DNA from: Campylobacter volucris
GTDB taxonomy: Bacteria; Campylobacterota; Campylobacteria; Campylobacterales; Campylobacteraceae
Assembly (NCBI RefSeq): GCF_008011665.1
Contig: NZ_VOWJ01000023.1
Span: forward strand, 62,001 to 126,000
DNA length: 64,000 nucleotides
Reading direction: 5' to 3'
The notes under the pieces were generated by a model, which saw nothing but the letters and a program-made list of their open reading frames with translations, had not been told where the DNA came from and did not search any database. A program made the translations under genes and the position numbers. Shown here one piece after another: positions 51,639-62,741 of this stretch. Each line of letters begins with the position of its first letter. Position 1 is the stretch's first letter.

Positions 51639-51804
51639 TGTATTATCCTTAAAATGTAAATTCGCGTAAATTTTAAGATACTTTTTTATAAAAAAATATA
51701 AAAAATATCCTATTTATATTAAAAATGTTTCTAAAAGTAAAAGTATTTAAAATATATAATTATTATATTTTAAATAAATTTAATTTATATTTTAAAAATA
51801 TATT

Positions 51805-52188
51805 TTATTTTGGCACTACTAAATCTGATCTACATTCTATAACAGTATGAACATTACCGCGTGGATTAAAATCACCTACTACTTTTATCCATTTTGGATC
51901 TAATTTTTCTTTTAAAGTATTATAAATTTCATTTATACTTGCTTCATGTGAAACATTTCTATGCATAAAAGTATTTATATAAAGTTTTATAGCTTTGAGT
52001 TCAACTACTAATTTATTTGGTATATATTCAAGATAAATAGTAGCAAAATCAGGATACCCACTACGCGGACAACAACACATAAATTCAGGCAAAGTAATTT
52101 TAATAACATAATCATTTTTAGCATCATTTGGCCAAACTTCCATATTTTCTACGCTAAATTCTTTTATCTCTTTTTCACCATATCTCAT
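51805..52188 (-). CDS. queF: NADPH-dependent 7-cyano-7-deazaguanine reductase QueF
   Basis: 127 residues, short (type I) QueF. Cys40 in CCCPRSGYPDFA is the expected nucleophile (three consecutive Cys at 38-40 are unusual), and FMHRNVSHEASIN holds the conserved His-Glu. Makes preQ1 for tRNA queuosine. Its start overlaps the original stop of the frameshifted HARE gene (ATGA), so the two were translationally coupled. Confidence 0.94.
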   Translation of the reverse strand: MRYGEKEIKEFSVENMEVWPNDAKNDYVIKITLPEFMCCCPRSGYPDFATIYLEYIPNKLVVELKAIKLYINTFMHRNVSHEASINEIYNTLKEKLDPKWIKVVGDFNPRGNVHTVIECRSDLVVPK

Positions 52189-53164
52189 TGTTTTTCCTTT
52201 ATTATAATTTTTTTATCAATTATATATTTTTCCATCTCTTCATCTTCTAAAATTTCATCATAAAATTGAGTTCCTATACGATTATAATCCCCTACATTTA
52301 TATCTTTATTGATATTTTCTATAAAATTTCTAAAATTTATATTTTTATAGATAATAAATCCAAAGTTTTTAAATCTAAATTTAATTTTTCTTTTGCTGGA
52401 ATTATAATTTGAGAAGAATTTAAATCACTCACATCAAGTTTTATAAATCCTATACCAAAAGCATTATTTAATCTCCAAAGCTCATCTAAAATTTCTTCAT
52501 CATAATCTAATGCTATTAAATATCCTTCATTAGCCCAGCTAGAATTACTCACAGCTTGAAAATAACATTGTCTTAAATTTGAAAAATCAAGTCTTACTTT
52601 AAGCTCAAAACTATAAAGTTTATAAGAAATTTGATTTAAATTTTTAAAAAGCTCAAAAGAATCACTTTCATAATCTTTAAATGGAAAATGCACTCCGACA
52701 ATATCTGGATGTATCCATTCATTTTCGCCAATTTTTGCCCTAGTACTTTTTTCATGAAAAATAGTTTTACTAAAAAGGTTAAAACTAGCATTATCGTATA
52801 AAAATTTAACAACTAAAGGGTGTAAATCTCTTTCATGAAAATGATTTTTTGTTTTTTGTTTTTCTTCTTTTTTTTGTATATCTTCTAGTTTTTTAGAATT
52901 TAATTCATATTCACGAGATTTTAACCAAAATTTTGTAGGGTTTTTTGATGTTATTAAAAAAATAGAATTTTCTTTTTTTAAATTTGTATAAATTTTTGCT
53001 AATAGACTTTGAATAGGAGTTTTAGTTAAATTTCCATCTTTATAACTTTGTAATTTTTTATCATAACCTTTATTTAAAGCTAAATTCCAAATTTCATTAC
53101 CACTAAGTGGAAATTCACAATTTTCTAAAACCTCTTTAATTAAGTCCAAAAAACTATATTTCAT
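52185..53164 (-). pseudogene. HARE-HTH / restriction-nuclease-like protein (COG2958-like), 3' frameshift
   Basis: The intact frame (52337-53164) gives 275 residues: an N-terminal HARE-HTH winged helix (about 1-80), a Lys-rich linker, and a PD-(D/E)xK-like core with HPDIV (Asp154) and FELK (Glu187, Lys189). In another frame the sequence stays coding from about 52350 to a stop at 52185 (NFRNFIENINKD, then FYDEILEDEEMEKYII), ending in an ATGA overlap with queF. So the last ~50 residues appear cut off by a one-base shift near 52340-52385. The catalytic part is intact, so the protein may still work. Possibly a restriction or signalling nuclease; HARE domains are linked to DNA-modification sensing. 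Confidence 0.65.
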
Positions 53165-53179
53165 TCATAAACCTCAATT
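53155..53179 (-). repeat. 25-bp imperfect direct repeat, left copy
   Basis: Matches 57679-57703 at 23 of 25 positions. It covers the end of a coding remnant (VYE-stop) and the start of the HARE gene. The two copies bracket the two-system R-M cluster. Confidence 0.7.
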
Positions 53180-53549
53180 AAATTCTCAACAACATCAAAA
53201 CTTTTAAAACTTCTAAAATATCTTTGTAAATTTTAGCTCTCCTTCTCTTATTTTTTGATGAATATAATTTATTTTCATGATAAAGAAAAATAAAATTAAA
53301 GTTTATATATGATAAACATATGTATTAGTATCTGCCATGGCAACTTTATAAATTTAATTTTATTTATTAATTTTTAATGATATCATAGCAATTTTGATTT
53401 TTATTTCTATATTGTCATTGCCAATACTTTCGTTAAAAAGAAAAATTTAAAAAACTAAAATCTAATGAAAATTTAGATTATTTTAGTATTAATAAATTTG
53501 ATATTTTAAATAAAATTTAACAAAAATATGTTGCTTATAAAAATATAAA
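53165..53549. other. Gene-free stretch with two decayed remnants
   Basis: 385 bases without an intact gene. Minus strand 53165-53278 reads as a ~38-residue end of a lost gene (MKINYIHQKIREGELKFTKI, then FRSFKSFDVVENLIEVYE after a one-base shift) whose stop overlaps the HARE start. Plus strand about 53315-53450 holds pieces such as YVLVSAMATL and FNDIIAILIFISIL, reminiscent of the C-terminus of a major-facilitator exporter, with stops between. These look like insertion or deletion scars. Confidence 0.4.
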
Positions 53550-54563
53550 CTAGATTATTTTTAAAATATGTAAATATTCTGTAGTTTTATTTTGTTTCTG
53601 GTTACGACTAGAATCAGATTTATACCTTTGATAATCTTGTTTGATATAATCATATTCTCCATATTTTTCAAATATTTGTTTTATATCATTAAAACCTAGT
53701 AATCCTTCATCATTATAACTTAAAAAAATAAACTTTACTCTAGAATGTTTTATTAAATCATCTAAAGTTTGATAAACTAATTTTTTTTTACACCAATTTG
53801 ATTTTTCATAATTTCTTAATCCAGTTATTCCTTTAGGAATAAAATCATCATATAAAGCAATAGTATTTAGCAAATGATAATTAGCACCATATTCTCTAGA
53901 ATTATAAGGTGGATCTAAGTAAAGAATATCGCCTTTAATTTTTTTAATTAATTCATTTGAATTTGAATTAAAAACCAAATGTCGATTTTGACTAATTTCA
54001 AATTCAGCAGGAACTAAATTCATAGATTTATTAGCAGTTTCTTTAAGTTTTTTTAAAAAAGCACCATATACAGATGCTGTATTAGCTACTTTATCAGCGG
54101 TTTCCAACAAAGAAGCTAACAAAAAATAATATTCTTGCTCATTAATAAAATGTTCTACTTTCCATTTAGCAATTTGTGTGCGTATACTATCTATTTTCAA
54201 GGCATTCTCATCACTAAAATATTGTCTATTTTCTCCACCACCTAAAGCATAATGTTTATATATTTTACCTTTTATAGGATTGGTTTTTGCAATATTATTT
54301 AGCTTTTCAATTAATTCTTTTTCACGATCTATTTTCATGGTATTTTCTATATAATTTTTAGCCAAAACAAAACTATAAAATTCTTTATCATTAGAAATAA
54401 TTTTTTTAACTCTATTTTTAAATTTTTTTCCAACAGCTGAAGTTCCAGCAAATAAATCTATAAAAGTGCATTGTTCTAAATTGATATTATTTTTTAATAA
54501 AATATCATTAATACTATCAAATAAAAAATCTAAAAGTTTTACTTTGGAACCAATATAATTCAT
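53550..54563 (-). CDS. D12-class adenine DNA methylase of a type II system
   Basis: 337 residues. Motif I FIDLFAGTSAVG is at about 34-45 and motif IV DPPYNSREYG starts at 217. Its plan is like the orphan methylase at 25236 (short first motif at the N-terminus, DPPYN followed by YG), but sequence beyond the motifs differs and it has a restriction gene next to it. The start overlaps the stop of the nuclease gene by one base. If the nuclease is inactive it acts as a solitary methylase. Target not readable. Confidence 0.85.
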   Translation of the reverse strand: MNYIGSKVKLLDFLFDSINDILLKNNINLEQCTFIDLFAGTSAVGKKFKNRVKKIISNDKEFYSFVLAKNYIENTMKIDREKELIEKLNNIAKTNPIKGKIYKHYALGGGENRQYFSDENALKIDSIRTQIAKWKVEHFINEQEYYFLLASLLETADKVANTASVYGAFLKKLKETANKSMNLVPAEFEISQNRHLVFNSNSNELIKKIKGDILYLDPPYNSREYGANYHLLNTIALYDDFIPKGITGLRNYEKSNWCKKKLVYQTLDDLIKHSRVKFIFLSYNDEGLLGFNDIKQIFEKYGEYDYIKQDYQRYKSDSSRNQKQNKTTEYLHILKII

Positions 54564-55707
54564 TAAAATATTCTTTCAAATTGAATTTGATTTTCAGATA
54601 TGAAAAACTCCATATAAATTAAAGGTAAAATATTATTATTAACACTAAAATTTTGTGCTTCTTTATAAAAAATTTCATAATTCATAGAACTTTTATCAGT
54701 TTTTCTACATATAATTACCGGTAAGATAAAAGATTGATGATTAGAAATATAATATTGATTTAACCAATTAATATATCTTTGCATTTGAAACAATACTTCA
54801 GGATAAACTTCACAAGATTTTAACTCTACAGGAATAACTTTTTTGAATATAAGTCCATTCATATTTATAGAACTAGAAGCCATTATATCAATACTTTGCA
54901 TACCAACTCCACAACCTACTTCATTACCCAGCCACTCTATATACTCATTTGATAAAAGTCCAAAAAATTTTGTTTTATAAAATTCTTGTAAGATATAAAC
55001 TTGAAGATGTGTTTCAAATTGTTTACCATCATAATATTTTTGAAATAATCTAGGTAATATATTAATTTCTTCCTTTCTTCCAATATAATTTACATTATAA
55101 TTACTAGTATTTATTATTTTCTGTAAAAATATATCAAAGCTATACTTGTTATAAGACAAATAAGAATAATTATTTTTTTTCTTATTAAATTTATTAATCT
55201 ATCACCTTCATACAAGGTAATCATGGTATTTCCACGATTTCCTTTTAATTTTCTATAAATTAAACTCCATAACATCTGATTTGGTGAAATAATATTTTTA
55301 ATTTCATCTAAAGCTTCCCATTCTGTAACACCTTCAGCATAAACTTCGCAAGGCTCAATAAAACAACGAAAAGTTAAAGATTTTTTCAATTCTTCTTTTA
55401 AAAATTGTTTATTATCATTATTATCTAAAAATACCAATGAACTAACTTTAAAAACACCATAAAATTTTCCTTCATAAATATCATTACAATAATTTTGCTG
55501 TAAATAAAAAATTACAAAATCACCAATTTGTACTCTCGCAAAATCTGCAATTAAGCTTAAAATAGAATTTTCACTTGCTGAGTGTAAAGATGTATAATTT
55601 CTATTATTAAAATCTACATAATATTCTTTACTTCCAGTGCCAACAAACTGATATTCTAAATGATATTTAAAAGTATTGACATCTACTATAAAAACATGAG
55701 TTGTCAT
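54563..55707 (-). pseudogene. Type II restriction endonuclease, frameshifted at an A8 run
   Basis: Two frames make one protein of about 380 residues. The first (55114-55707, 197 codons) starts MTTHVFIVD and has GDFVIFYLQQN and EGKFYGVFKV, an EVE/PUA-like recognition domain. It drifts into nonsense (KIIILICLITS) after residue 175. The second (to 54563) begins only at a TTG without a ribosome site and has a PD-(D/E)xK core: Asp in SIDIM, then VELKS. Switching frame at the A8 run (55173-55180) joins LIRKK to NNYSYLSYNKYSF and then IGRKEEINILP smoothly. One extra A restores the gene. It could be an off phase of a switch, decay, or a sequencing error. Confidence 0.75.
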
Positions 55708-55709
55708 TA

Positions 55710-55931
55710 TTATTTTAACTTTCTATGGGTGGTATTTTTCTTACATTTATTACAAAATTTTATTTGACAAAATCTATTATTATTATTTGGATCGGTTTCA
55801 AATTCATATCCATCTTTTCTCAGTTCTCTAACAGTGGAAGCAATATGAGAAGAAGATTTTCCAAATGCACAAATAACACAATGCCATTCTTTATCTTTTA
55901 AAATATTCAACATTATTTCTTTATTAGTCAC
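55710..55931 (-). CDS. Small HTH/zinc protein, possible truncated endonuclease N-terminus
   Basis: 73 residues from a GTG with AGGT upstream. A winged-helix-like part (IASTVRELRKDGYEFET) is framed by CxxC pairs (HCVIC, FCNKC) and ends NTTHRKLK, a pattern seen at the start of some HNH-type restriction enzymes. So it may be a leftover N-terminal domain, or a small controller for the adjacent R-M genes. It lies between the HNH gene and the frameshifted nuclease gene with 2-11 base gaps. Confidence 0.55.
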   Translation of the reverse strand: MTNKEIMLNILKDKEWHCVICAFGKSSSHIASTVRELRKDGYEFETDPNNNNRFCQIKFCNKCKKNTTHRKLK

Positions 55932-55942
55932 TTTTTACCTTT

Positions 55943-56614
55943 CTATTTTATATTAAATTTGTTTAATATAAATTCCTCTACTTCTTTAGAAATTCTTTTA
56001 ATACTTTCCATTCTATAAGCAACTGGATCATATTGATAACAACCAATACAACCTAATTCTTTAGTATAGTTTTCGTCTCCTTCATAAAAACTATAAGGAT
56101 TCCCTAAAATATTTCTAGCGTCCCATCTTGTATTTGTTTCTTTGCATCTTTTACAAATTTGTCTTTTTATATCATTTGCAGCTTTACATAAAGGTTGAAA
56201 ATCTTCTAATTTTTGCAAATTAATATTAGACACTCTTAAATTTTGTTTTCTTCCATCTTTATGGTCTATTTCTATTCTTGTATTTTCAGATTTTCCATGA
56301 ATTCCAAGCATAACACAATTTTTATTTTTATAAAAATCTTTAATATCTTTCCTTATATTTTGATTAAAATGAGTTTTTGTATTAAAACCTATAAGTCTTA
56401 TTCTATCAATAGAATTTCCATTACTCTTAGTCTTATCCAATTCTATCCTATATTTTTTTGCTAAAGCACTACTGGCACGACACCAGCTTCCACCATTTCC
56501 AAGTTGTAAATCTTTATATTTATTAACAAATTCTTTTACATCTACCCAACGAGAAAAACCATTTTTATCTGGCAAAGCAATTTCTAAAAATAGTTCCATT
56601 TTAGTTGTTTTCAT
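55943..56614 (-). CDS. HNH-type restriction endonuclease
   Basis: 223 residues from the ATG at 56614, with AAGGA upstream; a TTG at 56629 is less likely. The N-terminal domain (1-78) probably recognises DNA and resembles the whole of the 79-residue neighbour. The nuclease core is a beta-beta-alpha-metal type: EIDHKDGR with Asp117-His118, then PLCKAANDIK with Asn147, and zinc pairs Cys154/Cys157 and Cys189/Cys192. Its cognate methylase should be the gene at 56840-57637, two genes upstream in the same overlapping run. Recognition site not readable. Confidence 0.8.
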   Translation of the reverse strand: MKTTKMELFLEIALPDKNGFSRWVDVKEFVNKYKDLQLGNGGSWCRASSALAKKYRIELDKTKSNGNSIDRIRLIGFNTKTHFNQNIRKDIKDFYKNKNCVMLGIHGKSENTRIEIDHKDGRKQNLRVSNINLQKLEDFQPLCKAANDIKRQICKRCKETNTRWDARNILGNPYSFYEGDENYTKELGCIGCYQYDPVAYRMESIKRISKEVEEFILNKFNIK

Positions 56615-56840
56615 TTTTGAATCCTTCAAATTTTACTATATCAATAGAATTTCCCTTTGTTATATTCGTATCTTTTGTTATTAAATATGTTTTGTTTAAA
56701 TAGCTAGTTTTTCTAGTATATGGAAATCCATTTCCTATTTTTATGCCTGCTTCCTTAATTTGTTCTCTAGTTATCCATTCAGAACAGTCATTTTTATCTA
56801 AACTTGCTAATTTCAACAATTTTTTCTCATTTTCTGTCAT
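56601..56840 (-). CDS. Stand-alone copy of the HNH enzyme's N-terminal domain
   Basis: 79 residues with an ATG overlapping the methylase stop by one base (TAATG). It aligns with residues 7-78 of the adjacent HNH nuclease: both have an early W followed by a helix, then GNG, then a tract ending GNSID and GF. No nuclease residues are present. It could be a duplicated recognition domain acting as a controller, specificity subunit or antagonist, or simply a relic. The frame is clean and tightly packed between methylase and nuclease, which favours a maintained gene. Confidence 0.65.
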   Translation of the reverse strand: MTENEKKLLKLASLDKNDCSEWITREQIKEAGIKIGNGFPYTRKTSYLNKTYLITKDTNITKGNSIDIVKFEGFKNENN

Positions 56841-57637
56841 TAAAATTCCTTTTTAAATATAAAAATATAATCATGTTTAAAAATATAATAATCACTTCTT
56901 AATGCTCTATATCTCCATATAGCATTAACGCCTAATTTTCCACGATTACCTTCTATATTTTTAACAACGATTCCTTTTAGTTTAACTTGAAAATTTTGTT
57001 TTATTAAATTCATAAGCTCAAAACCTAGAGGAATAATTTCACTATTTTTATATAAATCTGCTATTATTAAAGCAAAATAACGATTTTTTTCTAGATATTT
57101 TAACAAATTTTGACAAGTAAGTAAAAATTTATATTTAAATTCTTTTAAATCTGAAATTTGACTTAAATCTTCTTTTTTTTCACTAAATTTAACTATATCC
57201 ATATAAGGTGGATGCAAAAATATAAACTGAGCTTTTTTGCTTTCAAGCTTATTTAAAGCGTTTTCTAGAAACTCATCAACTTTTTTTGCATCAGTATTAT
57301 CGCAATTTCCTAAAAAATAACGCTTATTATCAAAATTTATCCCAAAGTTATCTAATACAAACTCCAAAATACTCTCATTAATATCAAGTCCTATACATTT
57401 TCTATTTAATTTTTCACATTCATAAAGCGTTGTTCCACTTCCTAAAAAAGGATCTATAACTAAATCATCTTTTTTTGTATAACGACGAATAAGCTGATTA
57501 GGAATTTGCGGTATAAAATTACCATGATAAATATTTCTATGCTTTCCACTTTTATCTCGACTAGCAATAATCCATAGAGAATCTGTATTTATATCATATT
57601 TTTTCCAATTATTTAAATCTAAATCATTAAATTTCAT
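56840..57637 (-). CDS. DNA methyltransferase of the HNH R-M system
   Basis: 265 residues. Motif I DPFLGSGTT (62-70) comes before the catalytic HPPY (142-145), with DIN at about 85 binding SAM. The His before PPY rather than Asp/Ser is uncommon, so N6-adenine versus N4-cytosine cannot be decided. The C-terminus has KGIVVKNIEGNRGKLGVNA, a likely target-recognition element. First gene of the six-gene overlapping R-M run; partner of the HNH nuclease. Confidence 0.82.
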   Translation of the reverse strand: MKFNDLDLNNWKKYDINTDSLWIIASRDKSGKHRNIYHGNFIPQIPNQLIRRYTKKDDLVIDPFLGSGTTLYECEKLNRKCIGLDINESILEFVLDNFGINFDNKRYFLGNCDNTDAKKVDEFLENALNKLESKKAQFIFLHPPYMDIVKFSEKKEDLSQISDLKEFKYKFLLTCQNLLKYLEKNRYFALIIADLYKNSEIIPLGFELMNLIKQNFQVKLKGIVVKNIEGNRGKLGVNAIWRYRALRSDYYIFKHDYIFIFKKEF

Positions 57638-57678
57638 TTTAATATTATTCCAATATATTTTATTATTTTTTCATAATA

Positions 57679-57703
57679 TATATTTCACTCATAAACCTTA
57701 ATT
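57679..57703 (-). repeat. 25-bp imperfect direct repeat, right copy
   Basis: Matches 53155-53179 at 23 of 25 positions and covers the last codons (KVYE-stop) of add. Separation of the copies is about 4.5 kb, the length of the R-M cluster. Confidence 0.7.
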
Positions 57704-58677
57704 TGTTTTATTAATTTTTCTTTTTCATTTATATCTAAAAATGAGGAATTTACAGCATTGATACAAAGCTTTTTAACCTCATCTTTACTAAGTTTAAAAG
57801 CTTCATCTAAAGATATAAAATTTTCTAAAATATATCCACCAAAATACGCAGGATCATCTGAATTTACACAAACACAAAGATTTTGTTTTAAAAGTTTTAA
57901 GATATTATGCTCTTGCATGGTATTAAACACTTTTAATTTTATATTTGATAAAGGACATACTGTTAATGGAATTTGGCTTTTTGCTAGTTGTTTTACAAGC
58001 TCTAAGTCCTCTTGACATCTTACTCCATGATCTATTCTATTTACACCAAGCTCTAAAGCTTGTTTGATATATTCACTATCTCCTTCTTCACCCGCATGCA
58101 TAACTAGTAAGAAACCTTCTTCTTTAGCTTTTTTAAATAAATTTTTAAATTTAAAAGGAGGATTATTAAGTTCTGAGCTATCAAGTCCTATAGCTTTGAT
58201 TTTATCTTTATACAAACAAAGCTCATTTAAAGTTTTTAAGCCATCTTCTTCACTTAAATGTCTTAAAATACAAGCTATTAAAAAACTTGAAACTCCAAAT
58301 TCATTTTTAGCTTTTTGTAAAGCTTCCCAAATACCTTCTATAACATCTTTTAAAGGAATATTTCTAGCAGTATGAGTTTGAGGATCGAAAAAAATTTCAG
58401 TATGGATTACATTTTGTTCTTTACATTTTTTCATATAAGCAAAGGTTAGATCATAAAAATCTTGCTTAGTTTGTAAAACATTTGCACCTTGATAATAAAT
58501 ACCTAAAAAATCTTGCAAATTTGAAAAATCATAAGCTTTTTTAATCTCTTCTTCACTTTTATATTTTAAAGTAATATTATTTTTCTTAGCTAAATCAAAC
58601 ATCATTTTAGGCTCTAATGAGCCTTCAATGTGTAAGTGTAATTCTACTTTTGGGATATTTTGTAAAAAGGTTTTCAT
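57685..58677 (-). CDS. add: Adenosine deaminase
   Basis: 330 residues from the ATG at 58677. Zinc motif [10 protein letters not shown] near the start, [26 protein letters not shown] and [10 protein letters not shown]: all active-site segments of the adenosine/AMP deaminase family. Its start overlaps the stop of the GmrSD-like gene (ATGA), so a defence gene now drives or couples to it. Adenine deaminase is the closest alternative activity. Confidence 0.9.
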   Translation of the reverse strand: MKTFLQNIPKVELHLHIEGSLEPKMMFDLAKKNNITLKYKSEEEIKKAYDFSNLQDFLGIYYQGANVLQTKQDFYDLTFAYMKKCKEQNVIHTEIFFDPQTHTARNIPLKDVIEGIWEALQKAKNEFGVSSFLIACILRHLSEEDGLKTLNELCLYKDKIKAIGLDSSELNNPPFKFKNLFKKAKEEGFLLVMHAGEEGDSEYIKQALELGVNRIDHGVRCQEDLELVKQLAKSQIPLTVCPLSNIKLKVFNTMQEHNILKLLKQNLCVCVNSDDPAYFGGYILENFISLDEAFKLSKDEVKKLCINAVNSSFLDINEKEKLIKQIKVYE

Positions 58678-60395
58678 TTTGAAAATAAATCTACATTCCA
58701 AATTTCAAAAAAATCATTTATAAATTTTGTTGTTCTTTTTTCTACTTCATCTTTAGTCCAAGATTTTTTATTCGATAATTCTTGATTTATTGATAAATCA
58801 GCGTTTTTACTAATATAATTTTTAGATTTTCCATCTCCATTAAGTTTAGTTTGCCAATTCATATTTTGCAAAGATGAGTTAAGTTTTCCTTTTAATAAAG
58901 TCATATTTCCTATTTGATATATGAATTCTTCAGCTTCTTTTTCATTTTTTATAATTTCATTCCAGTGTTCTTGCCAACTTTGTGGTAATAAATGTTCTAG
59001 AGTATAAACATAATTTAATCCTGAAGTCTTATCTTTATAATCTTTATTTTGTTCTTGTCTATATAATTCAATCCAAAATAAAATTAAAGTTGCATCTTTA
59101 TTATCTATATAAGATAACCAATTTTTAATTTCATCTTTATTAAAATATTTTCCATATCTATCATAGATTTCAACTTTAATAATATTTAATATACTATCAA
59201 TATTTGTTTTTTGAATTTTTTTCATAATTTTAGAAAAAAATTTATTATAATCTTTTGTCTCAGGATTACATAAAATCAGTATTTCTAATAAATATAAACA
59301 TTCTTTATAGATATTTTCTTTATTATTTAATATTTTTTTCAAAAATAAAATCAAAGATAATACAGTATTAGTCTTATAGATATGTATAATATGAAAAAAT
59401 CTCAGCTCATAATTTTCATATTTAAAAATAGTTTCTTTATTATTTATAACTGGAAAATTACGATATATTTTTGCATAATCTTTTAATTCTTTTAATAATT
59501 CTTTTAAATCATTTTCATTTAAATTTTCGATATGTTTTTTATACAAATTACTTAAATTACTTAAATTGTGTATTTCTGTATTAAAAATATCTTTTATTAT
59601 TGCATAAGAATATAAAAATATTTCGCTTTTACTCCTTTTAACTCTACCTGTTTCAATTTCTTCATTCCAAAACTCTTGTTCTGTTTCATCTTTATCAAAT
59701 ACATTATCCCAATATTTATCGTAATATTCCGCAGCTTTATTTTCGTTTGTAACTTTTATAATCTTATCAAATAAGGCATTTTTTATAATATCAGTAGAAG
59801 ATAATCTTTGTCCTGTAGAATTTATAGAATCAAATATTTTTTGTTCATCTTCATCTTCATTTAAGCAAACAATAACCCATAATTTACTTTCTATAATAAA
59901 TTCTGTAAATTCAGATAAATTAATTTCTTGTTTTAATTTATCAACTTCTTTTTTAAAATAATTAAAACAACCAAAAATTCCATTTTTTTCTTTTGTATCA
60001 ATATCTTCATCTTTTAAAGCTTTTTCATATTTTTCTTTATCTAGTTTTGAATGATTAATTTTTATTTCTTTTTTATAAAACAAATAAGTTCTTAATTCTA
60101 ACTCATCTCTTTGATCTTGCTCTAGAAAATCATACAAAACTTTAATTAAAATTGAAAAAGTAGTAAGCCTTTGTTGCCCATCAATAATGATAGAATAATT
60201 TTTAACCTCACCTCTTTTTAAAATAATAGAACCTAAAAAATACTCTTTTTTTTCTAAAAAACTATTTTTTAAATCATTTAGCAATTGTTTCCAATGCTCT
60301 TCTTCCCATACATAATGTCTTTGAAAAAAAGGAACAATTACTTTTTTATTATCTATTTCTCTTATAAAATTAAAATTATTTTCTATAGCTTTCAT
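58674..60395 (-). CDS. GmrSD-like DUF262/DUF1524 type IV restriction protein
   Basis: 573 residues. The N-terminal DUF262 (GmrS-like, ParB/Srx fold) has [10 protein letters not shown] (21-30) and DGQQRLTTF (72-80), the nucleotide-dependent catalytic motif. The C-terminal DUF1524 is an HNH-type nuclease: LEHLLPQSW from residue 466, then [14 protein letters not shown]. Fused GmrSD enzymes cut modified (for example glucosylated hydroxymethylcytosine) phage DNA. A single fused chain fits that group; BrxU-like activity is similar. It sits between gyrB (18-base gap) and add. Confidence 0.88.
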   Translation of the reverse strand: MKAIENNFNFIREIDNKKVIVPFFQRHYVWEEEHWKQLLNDLKNSFLEKKEYFLGSIILKRGEVKNYSIIIDGQQRLTTFSILIKVLYDFLEQDQRDELELRTYLFYKKEIKINHSKLDKEKYEKALKDEDIDTKEKNGIFGCFNYFKKEVDKLKQEINLSEFTEFIIESKLWVIVCLNEDEDEQKIFDSINSTGQRLSSTDIIKNALFDKIIKVTNENKAAEYYDKYWDNVFDKDETEQEFWNEEIETGRVKRSKSEIFLYSYAIIKDIFNTEIHNLSNLSNLYKKHIENLNENDLKELLKELKDYAKIYRNFPVINNKETIFKYENYELRFFHIIHIYKTNTVLSLILFLKKILNNKENIYKECLYLLEILILCNPETKDYNKFFSKIMKKIQKTNIDSILNIIKVEIYDRYGKYFNKDEIKNWLSYIDNKDATLILFWIELYRQEQNKDYKDKTSGLNYVYTLEHLLPQSWQEHWNEIIKNEKEAEEFIYQIGNMTLLKGKLNSSLQNMNWQTKLNGDGKSKNYISKNADLSINQELSNKKSWTKDEVEKRTTKFINDFFEIWNVDLFSK

Positions 60396-60413
60396 ATTAT
60401 TTCTTTATAAAAA

Positions 60414-62732
<2,319 letters not shown>

Positions 62733-62741
62733 TTATTTTCC

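Noticed and set aside
54563-55159. 198-codon frame as an independent gene
   Set aside because: It begins at a TTG without a ribosome site and continues the upstream frame across an A8 run; treated as the second half of one frameshifted gene.
59541-59570. Short tandem repeat (9-base unit) in the GmrSD-like gene
   Set aside because: Only two to three imperfect units giving LSNLSNL; not more than expected in AT-rich coding DNA.
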